Source: Saccharina japonica
Lineage: Eukaryota > Sar > Phaeophyceae > Laminariales > Laminariaceae
Assembly (NCBI GenBank): GCA_008828725.1
Contig: MEHQ01000383.1
Coordinates: 122,013 to 186,012 of the forward strand
DNA: 64,000 nt
Direction of reading: 5' to 3'
The notes below the pieces were generated by a model. It had not been told where the DNA came from and did not search any database. It saw only the letters and a list, made by a program, of their open reading frames with translations. Positions 45,895 to 57,800 of the stretch are shown here, piece after piece. Positions within the stretch are counted from its first letter, which is position 1, and every line of letters begins with the position of its first letter. Position numbers and translations under genes: made by a program.

Positions 45895-48800
45895 GTGAGA
45901 TATGGGTAGTGCCAGTACGTTCGCAGCATGAGCAGATACGTCGGAAACCAAGCGCTTGCGCGTGTTTGTGCCCGAGGTTGAACGAGAGTATATTTGCGGA
46001 GATTCTCGTTGTGATCGCTGCACAAGTTTAGCTGGTGCTGGTGCTGGTGCCGCTGGTACTGCTGCTGCTGCTGCTGTGTGCTGTGTGCTGTGTGCTGCGT
46101 GCTGTGCTATGCTGGTTTGGTGTGCTGGTGCTACTAGTGCTGGTGCTGGTGCTATGCTGTGCTGTGCAATATGTATTCTGGTTTGGTGTGCTCTGCTGCT
46201 ACGTACTGCTGTTGTGTGCTGCTTTGGTGTCCTGCGTCTGTGTGCTGCTGTGCTGTGCTGCGCTTCATTGTGCCGCGTTGTGTGCTCGCTGTGCTGCTGT
46301 TTTGTGCAGTGCTGTGCAGTGCGGTGCAGTGCAGTGCTGTGCAGTGCAGCTCCTCGGCATGGCGGAGTATAGACTTCAGACGTTGTAGGCTGCGACACTT
46401 TCGGCGACATCACTGCAAGTTGCAGGCTGCGCGCTGTGCACGCTGACTACAAGCAGTAACTTCAGGTCGCGACGGTTGTTACGGGGGACCGTAGTAAACA
46501 GGACCAAATACTGCACAGATTGTCCGAGTATACTCGATACTCCAAGTATACTCGGAGTATCGAGTAATTTTCGTACTCCGAGTACTCCGAGTATTAGAGT
46601 ACTGGTGGCCTAAATACTCGGAGTACTTGGAGTATGAGCAGTACTGAAGACCCAAATACTCGGAGTACTGGGAGTATGAGCAGTACTTATACTCGAGTAC
46701 AAGCAGTACTCGGAGTAAAAACATCTAAATTACCCGGAGTACTCCGAGTATCGAGAGTATTGGATACCGAAATACTGCGAGTACACAAAGTACCTGAAGT
46801 ATTTTTTTCTCGAAAATACTCTAATTATACTCCGAGGTAATGGGAGCATCTGTGAAGTTTTAAATGCTATAAACGCCAGTCACATGCCCCCAGAACCTGG
46901 GAGGAATGACGGCCGAGTCTTTAAAATGATGCAAAGATGCTCCTAACTTACTTCACACTCCGAGTATACTCCGAGTATCGAGTACATTTCGTACTCCGAG
47001 TACTTAAGAGTATAAGAGTATTAGCGGCCTGAATACTCGGAGTACTTGGAGTATGAGCAGTACTGAAGCCCCAAATACTCGGAGTACAAGGAGTACCCGC
47101 AGTATCGGACCCCGAAATACTCCGAGTAAAGCAGTATCGAGAGTGTTCATACCCGAAATACTCCGAGCACGAGCAGTATCCGGAGTATCGAACCCCGAAA
47201 TACTCCGAGTACACGAAGTACCTGAAATAATTTATCTCCAATACTCGGGACTTTACTCCAAGGTTCTCGGACAACCTGTGCAATACTTGTAAAAACTATT
47301 AATAATATCTGTACGTACGGGTAGTGCACATATAGAGCTTGCAAGCAACCCGTGGATTGCGGTTGGCGGGACCCAACACCCAATGCTCCACACGTGCAGT
47401 GCTGTGCAGTGCAGCTCCTCGGCATGGCGGAGTATAGACTTCAGACGTTGTAGGCTGCGACACTTTCGGCGACATCACTGCAAGTTGCAGGCTGCGCGCT
47501 GTGCACGCTGACTACAAGCAGTAACTTCAGGTCGCGACGGTTGTTACGGGGGACCGTAGTAAACAGGACCAAATATTGTTACTCGTAGTAAAAGTAGCTA
47601 TTATGCTCGTATACGTATTACGTAAACACATCCTTTTTTGTGTATACCGCAGGTCCTAGTTACTATGGCCCCTGGTATATACGTACTGGTATATACTGCG
47701 CAGCTGTTTTTTTTTGTTTTTTTCGTTGTTTTCTTTGTGGCGCCCAGCAGTAGAGCCGGTTCCCCGCGGGGCATACTGAAACCGGTGTAGTCGTGAAAAT
47801 CCCTTTGGACACCATCGTCGTCACCGAGCAGCATTAACTATTACGGGGTGGGCTAATGTATTAAATAGAACCTACGGTGCACACAAAAACCTATATGTTT
47901 ATATACTTCGTATGTTTACTACTGTAACAATATTTGGTCCTATTAACCATGATCTCCGGTAATAGTAAGGATATAGTACCATGCCAACATGCCTACGAGT
48001 ACAGTATTCAGGGTGGGCTATTGTAGTAAGCAGAATCCACGATGGACCCAAAAATCACACATTTCCCCTGATGTGTACACACCATAATTGGTTTTGATTA
48101 CTATGATATACTACAGCATGTTCCCCCGGAATATGTCTGATTGGCTTAGGGTCAGGGTATGGGTTGTGGTCTGATTGGCTTAGAGTTAGGCTTAGGGTAA
48201 GTGATAATATTAATAGTCGTCTCGTACACGGTGTGTATTAACCGTTTTCTCGGCGAAGTGGTGAGCACCCCTCAAGGCATTGCCCCTCTAAGGCATGCAG
48301 TACGAGAGCTTACCACTTTTTTCTAGATTTTGCCTGATTGGCTTAGGGCCAGTGTTAGGGCTGGTCTGATTGGCTTACGGTCGGTGTTAGGGTTGGCCTG
48401 ATTGGGTTAGCATCGAGAGTTAGGGTTGGTCTGATTGGCTGAGAGTCAGGCTTAGGGTTAGGGTTGGTTATAGTGGTCTCGCGCACAGTGTCTATCAACC
48501 ACTTTCTCGAAGAAGTGGCAATCAACCCTCCTGTAGAACGAAGCATGCTCCGGTAGAGGTACTGTACCGTTTTTTGGCTATTTTTGTTTCTGAATGCCGG
48601 GGCTCCGTAGCCCCTTAAGAACTGGTCCCACAAATTTGGGGATAAACTACTTGGAATTAGTGTGGGACATTTTTTCAGTTCTGAATGGGTTAGTCCAACT
48701 TCGTCGGTCTGTCATTATTATGTTGCCAGATTGATCATTTTGTACTTGGGCCATGGGATTGCTCATCTGGTAGCACTGTCATTTTCCTCCAATCAGTTTC

Positions 48801-51800
48801 TGGGTGGAGTAAAAAACTCTACCGTAGCATGCGTCAGACCTCTACGCGTATATTAAAGTAGCCGCAACAGTCCCTGGGTGACTTTGTAAAGAGAGCTGGG
48901 AGTTGCGAAAAGGCGGTCTTCGCAAGCCTCGGCCTCCGCTTTACGAATGTTTGAGCTCTCGGGCCACGTGGTTGGCCCCGTGGGTGCTTCAAAATGAACC
49001 CGCTCGAGCTACAGTAGCTCAACAGCGGAACTTGAGTACCTGTACGATATCATCAAGGAGTACGAGGACGTGTTCTACGATAGAGGTGCATCATATCATT
49101 TTTTTGCCTTCTGAGGGTGGTCACTTAAGGAGCTCTATACTAACAGTAAGTCACCCAAAAACCGGTTTCGGAGGAAAACGAAAGTGCTGCCCAAAGAACA
49201 AAACTCATGACCCAAGTATATATACAACGAAAACTATTGGACCACAAAAATGGAATTCCGACGTTTTTGGGGTTAAGGAGCCCCGTCATTCGGAAAACGT
49301 TTCAGCCAAAAAAAGGTATACCTTTACCTCTATCGTACCACGCGTCCGAGATATATTCGTACAGTACAATAAAAAAATCGACTCACCGCTGTGTTTCTTT
49401 AGTCCCAGACAGCAGGGGGGTATAGTAACGGCCGGGGAAGTTACATGACCCCCCTCCCCTCCCTCTGTGAGACAGTTCCGTAACGCGGCTGGTGGTTGGG
49501 TGTATATAGGCTGCATGCTGTCAGGCTGCCAGCTGTAAGCTTTAAGCTACAGAGCCGGCGTAGCTAATGCCGTTGTATTTCTCTAGGATCGGCGAACCGG
49601 CCTTGATCAGGCTGAGGCAGAGGGAGATGCTGGGCGATGAGCTCCGTTTACTTCGTACGAGTTCGTATGGTTACTTTCTCTGTATACTATAGTTCAATAT
49701 GCATACACTGTTTACTACGTTTGACATTACGGGGGACCATAGTAAATACTAGTAAATAGGACCTACGGCACCCACAAAAACCTGTATATATACCTATTTT
49801 TTCCCCAACAGTATTTGGTCCTATTTACTATGGTCCTCCGTAATATGATACTTGCAGTTTTGCTCTCATTAATATATTTGATTTATTTTCACTCCGCTTG
49901 CTTTGTTTACTGTCATTACTCTTTTTATTGTGATTGCCCTTTTTTCCCGGTTGACTCTGCTTACTTCTGTACCAGTCGCTGATTATTTTCTTGCATCGTC
50001 GAAGCGGTCTTTTGATCAGAACGAGGCGGTGGCGGCGATACAATTCGGCTTAAGGCCAAGGAGGAACTTTCAGGAGTACGTTGTCGGGTAGGCGTGCGTA
50101 TGTAGGCGTTTCGTCCAAATACCCCCCACAACTTGGGAATACAGCAAGGGGATTTGAGCAAACAAGATCCGTGTTTCAAATTTTCAGAAAACCTTCGAGC
50201 AAATGAACATCAGCCCAGAGTTTTTTGTTTGCCCTTTTTGCCCTTTCTTGGGACCAATAACTTAATGCCTCTCATGCGTTTTTTTTTCTCCTGTCCGCAC
50301 TTTTTTCGGGTGCTGAAAAACTTATCCCACATTAGTTCCAGGTAGGTTGTCCCCAAATGCGTGGGACCAGCTTCTTAAGGGGTTACATGGTTCAAAAGAT
50401 CCGCCTGGAGGCCAGACACCATTTGTTGTATTTTCATCGGTGATGTAGCCGGATGGTTTTGATATTTTAACTATTCAGCGATTTTGCCTATTTTTTTTTG
50501 TGCTGCTGGCTCGCACCTTGGAGTTTACGAAAACGCCTTTTGAGTATTTTCTGGCTGCCTAGGGCTGCTGCCTGGCGCGCCGGGCACCCCCCTCGCACAC
50601 CCCCATCAGAATCGCGCTTGTGAGGAGCTGCAATTGCTTGTCAGGAGCTGTAGACACCCCCATGCAAGTGTCTGGATTTACTCGACATGACTTTTCTCGA
50701 CGAAAACAAATCGGATTCGAAAAATTGCCACGTAACGTCTGCATAATATGCGCTGCAGGCTCGGAAACACTGCTGCAAAATTTAGAGTTGTAGTATTTCC
50801 AAAGGCTTGCGAAGACGTCGATAAGAACGAAAATCTTTTGAACGGCTGGACCAGCTCGTAGCTGTCCGCGGGTGAAGTGGTGCAAACGTTCACGTGTTTT
50901 TTTTTTCTTTTTTCTTATTTGGTGTACCCTCAAATCTCGACCGATTTCTACCGCTGCAGCGCCTCAAAGTGGAGGTCTTCGTATAGTTGAGAAGGCACGG
51001 ACGGCCAATATGAAGATAAGTACAAGCTGCTACGGATGACACTCTGAGCTGGTACACCTGCTCTCTGCTAAGGCTCCGTACTATTACCGGGGGATCGTGA
51101 CGCATGCTACGATAGATAGAGGTGCACCATGTTTTTTCTGAGCTCCTCACTTAAGGAGCGTCATACCTCACCGAAAAAATTATTTTGGAGAAAAATAAAA
51201 GTGCTGCCGGATGCGAAATCTCATGACCGAAGTATACTTTGAAGCATTATTCCTCACAAAAATGAAAGTCCGACGAATTTGGGTTAAGGAGCCCGGTCGT
51301 TCAGAAAACGATTAAGCCAAAAAGTGCTACCTCTACCGTAGCACGCGTCTCGTAGTAAATAGGGGACCTACGGGACATACAAGAACCTATAGATATTCCT
51401 ATTTTTTTCTTACAATATTTGGTTCTATTTACTATGGTCCCCCGTAATTGTCCAACACCCAAACGCAGTGTGTCAATATTGCGGCGGGATTTGCTATTCC
51501 GATACAACCTTACGAGTCAACCGAAACCCCGGGGATGGGGGATGGATAAGATCCCCCGTCGCCGTAATATAGTTATTATCGTTACTACTTCGTACAGTAG
51601 TATGTTCCATGTTTACCATTTCGGGGGAGCATAGTAAATAGGACCTACGGCACACGTAAGGGCCCATATTAACGAGTATAAAATAAATTCAATTTGGAAA
51701 AATAGAAATAAAAATCGCTTTTCATTGGTCAACACACGCACCAGCACCCCCCAAGATCCTAATGTTTGGTGCTGGTGCGCGTGTTGACCAATGAAAAGCG

Positions 51801-54800
51801 GATTTGATTTGATTTTTTTCCAAATTGATTTTTTTTTTCTTCGTTAAAACGGGCCCTAAAAGCCTATATATTTATTTACCAAAAATGTGTTGTCCTATTT
51901 ACTATGGTCCCCCTTTATACGTTGTTTACTACAGTATATCTATCATGTTTACTACGTCTACTGCTGTGTTTACTGTGTGTCCTCTGTTTGGTACGTATGC
52001 TTTGTGTTTGTATACACGATGTCTGCTATGCTTGCTATGCTTAAAATAGAACATGCGCTTATTCTGTATACTGCTGAACTGGTATGCCTTCCTGTGCTTT
52101 CCGTGTTTTACTCTAGTTTCCTACGTATGTTTGTTCTCTTTCGTCTGCTTACTCTGTTCACTCTGCTTACTTGTACTTATTTATCGTAATTTTTCTTAAT
52201 CGAAAGGCGGGGCGGAGATGCTGGTGGTGAACGCGGCAGGGGCGGCGATAAACGCGGGCCATGACGTCATCATCTACACTTCCCACCACGACGACGACCG
52301 CTGCTTCAGAGATACCACGGGTGACGGTAAGTGTCCGTTAGGATTTAGGACAGATATATTTATAGATCCTTTGAAGTAGATGGATAGATAGAAAGATGGA
52401 TGGACTGATGGGTTGATTGATCTTGCCAAGGCATTTAGAACAGATACATGTAGGTTCGGCTTGGTTGATTGATTGTCCGAAGGCCTTTGGGACAGAGAGG
52501 TAGATAGATAGATGATGGATCGATTGAGCTGCTTTCGAGACACCCTGGGCGACGAAAAGTGGCCGTTAGGATTTAGGACAGCGTGTCGGGGTACTTAGCG
52601 TTTTGCCGAAAAGTGCTCGTGCGAAGAGAAAAGTTGCGAAAAGTACGAAAATTTCACGAACATAATTATACATATACGAAGCATACAGAGAGATACATGA
52701 TTGACTGATTGATTGACTGGGCTGCGTCCGAACTACGGGTGACGCAAAGTGGCCGTTAGGATCTATGATAGATGTATAGATATATAGATAAATAGATAGG
52801 TAGATAGATAGATAGATAGATAGATATCTGGTACACAGATAGGCGATGGATTGCTTGAGCGGCTTCCGAGACACCACGGGGTGACTGTTCATCGGGTTTT
52901 AAGCTTTCATTTTGTTTTGTTTTTGTGGGGTAAAAATCAGTTTTGTTAGGTTAAAATCAGTTTTTGTTTTGGTCAAAATCAGTTTTTTTTTTGGTGTTTT
53001 ATACCATAGGTAGTATAAAGCACCTCAAACCAGAGGAGCCTCAGAAAACAAAATGGGTTTGCAACCCTACCGCCGTAGCATGTGTCGTGTTTTGTGCTAC
53101 ACGGCGGGTCTATTATAGTTCTGGCACCGTGGGGGGCTCATCGAGCCTCACCCCAATCGGGCGTTAAGGGTGGAGGAGCATCGAGTCAGCTTGAGGGGAG
53201 AGGTCAACGTTCCTACGCTTAGCGGACCTCTAACGCCCTCAGATCCGGTCTGGCCGGATCTTTGGTGCTTGACTTTGTGATGTATCCGTCCATGCGTACG
53301 TGTTCTGAGATCTACGATAGATACGTCTAACCCTCACCGTCACATAGATAACTATACATATACGAAGCGTACAGATAGATACATGATAAACTGATTGGCT
53401 GACTGGACTGCGTCCGAACTACGGGTGACGCAAAGTGGCCGTTAGGATCTATGATAGATATATATATATATAGATAAATAGATAGATAGATAGGTAGATA
53501 GATAGATATATATAGATAGATAGATACACAGATAGTTGATGGATTGCTTGAGCGGCTTCCGAGACACCACGGGGTGACTGTTCATCGGGTATTAAGCTTT
53601 CATTTTGTTTCTCACAAGCATTTTGTTTTGTTTTTGTGGGGTAAAAATCAGTTTTGTTAGGTTAAAATCAGTTTTTTGTTTTGGTCAAAATAACTTTTTT
53701 TTTTGGTGTTTCATACCATAGGTAGTATAAAGCACCTCAAACCAGAGGAGCCTCAGAAAACAAAATGGGTTTGCAACCCTACCGCCGTAGCATGTGTCGT
53801 GTTTTGTTTAATTGTATGAGACCTGGTATACAGTATACCTATTTATTGTTGTGAGCGAATGCGAGTTTCTAATTTACACGGCGGTCTTTTTTGTTTTTGT
53901 AGGAACTCCGATCGAAATCGCTGTATATATACTTCTATAAATACATTTTTTTAATTTGAAATCCACCCATCCTTCCGTTAACGCACACAAGCTGGCGACT
54001 GTTACAAATATCCTGCCGCGCGGATTCCTGTACAGTTATTCTATCTTATAATAGCGACACCTATTTTTTTCAATGTTTTTTTTCCATCCCATTTATCACC
54101 TTCGGCCGTCGTTTCTCTCTCTTTCCTAGTCGTAACTCAGACCTGGGGTCACAAAGTAAGCTCCACTCCCTCCCCCCCCACTACGGTTCGTGCCTTGCAT
54201 TTTGATCGCGAGAAGACTTCAGCCATTTCTTCCCTCGTCGACTCGCATCGAATTGTGCCTATGCTATCGTATGGCCTATAGTAAATAGGGCCAAATGTTG
54301 TCAGAAGAAATAGGTAAATCGAGGCGAATAGTAAGATTTCTCTTTCTGCCGTAGGTCCCTATTTAATAGGACCAAAGGTTGTTAGAAAAAATGGGTAAAT
54401 GTATAGGTTTTTGTGTGTGTGTGTGTGCCGTAGGTCCTAGTTACTATGGTCTCCCGTATTAGTGACAACTGTACTATCTTATACTGCGCGTGCTTTTTTC
54501 TGTTTCGCCGTTCGGGTTTCCTACTGGAAAAGGCGTGCTTGCAGGGCTCATTCGGGTGCGCGGCGATTGGCTACCGAGACACCTCGTTTGCGGGAGATTC
54601 ACGGCTTTCTGCGCCATAGTCAGGTACAGTAAATCACAGAGTACCGCCTAAGAAACGAAAACAAAAACTGACGGTGGGAGGCGGAGGGGGTGGCGTCGGG
54701 GTTTCTAGATATAAACGGCGTTATCGGGTTGACGGCGGGCGCAAGGGTACTATATCTCAGTTGTGGGGAGGCGCTCTTGCTCTACAGTCTGTACGCAGCA

Positions 54801-57800
54801 CTTGTAAGATAACGAGCAATAAGAAAACCAGGCTGACATTTACAGGGAGATAAAAAATTCGGCATTCGTTCTACTGAAGTTAGTGTAGAAAGCACCCGTT
54901 GTCAAATACGGAAGCCAGCCTGATTCAGGCTTCCTGTTTCTTGTTAGGTGTCCTGTGCTGCTGTACGCTGATAGCTTCTACTGTTGATACTACAGCAGGC
55001 GATATGCTCCTGTCACTAGGCATCAGGCTCCTGTCGCTAGACGCTAGGCAGTAGACTCCTGTCGCTAGGCAATAAGCGCCTGTCGCTAGATACTAGACAG
55101 CAGGCTCCCGTCGCTGGACTCTAGGCAGTAGGCTCCTGCCATTCGGTTGTTGGTGCCTGTCGCTGGACACTAGACAGTAGGCTCCTGTCGCTATTAATAG
55201 GCAGTTGTATATTGTCGCTCGACACTAGGCAGTAGGCTCCCGTCACTAGGCAGTACTCTACTGTTGCTAGAAACTAGGCAGTAGGCTCCGATCACACGGC
55301 AGTAGGCTCCTGTCGCTGGAAACTAGGCAGTAGGCTCCCGTCGCTAGACACTTGAAGCAGTAGCCTCCTGTCACTAGGCTATTGGCGCCTGTCGCTAGAC
55401 ACTAGGCAGTAGGCTCCTGCCGCTACGTCAGCAGTTGTATATTGTCGCTGACACTAGGCAGTAGTCTCTTGTCGCTGGACACTAGGCAGTACTCTCCTGT
55501 CACTGGAAACTAGGCAGTAGGCTCCCGTCGCTAGACTCTAGGCAGTAGGCTTCTGTCACTCGGCTGTTGGCGCCTGTCGCTGGACACTAGGCAGTAGGCT
55601 CCCGTCACTAGGCAGCAGTCTCTTGTGGCTAGACACTACAGGTAGACAGTAAGCTCTTGTCACTAGACACTACTGTGGGCAGTACTCTCCTGTCGCTAGA
55701 AACTAGGCAGTAGGCTCCTATCACTAGGCAGTAGGCTCCCGTCACAAGGTAGTAATCGCCTGTCGCTAGACACTAAGCAGTAGGCTCCTGTCAAAAGGCA
55801 TTAAGCTCCTATCGCTACGTAGGCAGTTCATGTGCAGTATAAATAGTAGTTGGGTAGCGCAGTTAGCGCACATACTGTGTTCATTTATATACAGTCTTCA
55901 TCGGCCAAGAACGCTGCAGTTCAAGCCACAAAACGAATGAATCATAAAACATACAAAGACGCAGAAAATCTGCTATACCTGCAATACCTAGCCAACTAAC
56001 AACTAGTCGGCAACGTCTAGTCAGCCAAATACCCACTAGTCGGCGACTGTTAGTCGGCCAAATGACGCGTGCTACGATAGAGGTATAGGTATACCTTTTT
56101 TTGGCTGAAACGTTTTCTGAATGACGGGGCTCCTTAACCCAAAATCGTCGGAATTTTTTTTTGGTGATGCTATATTTTTATTGGATCCCTGAGGCCGTTT
56201 CCTATGCGGTTCGATTTCGAGCTTCAGATTTGGATTTTTCGATCTCAAAAACGAAAGCACCGTCCTATGCAGTCCGATTATGCAAAATCTGACCGGAAAA
56301 ATTTCGATTTGAGAATCCGATGACCCAAGTCGTCGGATTTTTCGATCTCAAAAACGAAAGCACCGTCCTATGCAGTCCGATTATGCAAAATCTGACCGGA
56401 ATTTTTTCGATTTGAGAATCCGATGACCCAAGTCGTCAGATTTTGGCCCAAAATCCGACGACTTGGGTCATCAGATTTTCAAATCGAAAAATGGCATGGT
56501 CTCTAAATTCAAGATGTTATCCACGCAGCAAGCAAGCAGCAGCAACAGCACGATCGATGAGTTGGATGGTGACACAGCGACGTTGCTTCGCGCCCGACGC
56601 GCAGCCGACGATCGGTGGGCCTCTCCGTCGCCACACTACAGTCGGCTGGCGCGGGCTCGGGCCTAGAGACGAAGGGAAGCGCACTCGGCGCGCGCCTCTC
56701 CGTACTCGTAGATGTTTCAGCAGCAGCACAGCAGTACAGTACACAGTCAACGCTCGGATGCTTCGTTGTGCCAAAATACCAAATACCAAGACAGGTCGAC
56801 TCGAGCGCACTCGGCGCGTCGCCGCCAGACCAGAGGCAGCCAGCGTGGCTTCGGACGCTTGGGTTTTACGCGCAGTACAGCGCACTCGGCGCGTCTCTTC
56901 GCGGCGCCAGACCACAACAACAACAGCAGTTGGTCTTGCCGTTTGCTCAAATATCTGCACGTATGATACAACAAACCCGTGTTTTCTCGCATAAGAAGAC
57001 TGTTTCGATTTTCGAACTAGGTCGCTGAAAAATCGATCGGACCATAATCTGAAGCTCAAAAATCGAACCGCATAGGAAACGGCCTTAGGGCATGATTTTT
57101 TTTTTATCGGGTACGAGTAGCCCTTTTTGTTTTCTCCAAAACCTGTTTTCGGGTGAGGTATAAAGTTCCTCAAGGGACCATATCCTCAGAAAATGGCCTG
57201 TATGCAGGTGCACCTCTACCGTAGCATGCGTCCAATTGACAGCTAGTCGGCGCTTTTTATTCGTTTAACTGACAAGTATTCGGCAACTTCTAGTCGGACG
57301 AGTACCAACTAGTCGGCGATTAATTATTCGGCCAACTAACAACTAGTCGGCGAATGTTAGTCGGCCAAAATTGACACCTAGTGGGCAGGATTTCGTCGGC
57401 CAACTGACAACTAGTCGGAAACTTCTAGTCGGACGACTACCGACTAGTCGGCGATTAATTAGTCGGCCAGCTAACAACTGGTCGGTGAATTGATTATAGT
57501 CGGTCAACTGGAAATTATTCGGCGACTAATATTCGGCCAACTAGCAACTAGTCGGCGAGCGATTTTTTAGTCGGCCAATCGACAACTATTAATAGTCGAC
57601 ATTGTTTTTTCGGTCAACTGACAATTAGTCGGTAACTGCTAGTCGGACGACTACCAACTAGTCGGCGATTAATTAGTCAGCCACCTAACAACCAGTCCGT
57701 GAATTTAATTTTAGTCGGCCAACTTTCAATTAGTTGGCGACTAATATTCGGCCAACTAGCAATTGGTCGGCGAGCGAATTTTTAGTCAGCCAATCGACAA

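Larger units (their letters stand above)
45032..48690. repeat. Segment D', second copy of segment D
   Basis: Collinear with 42306-44856, apart from the 46512-47282 insertion and an adjoining direct repeat of about 185 bp (46313-46510 and 47393-47577). Confidence 0.85.
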
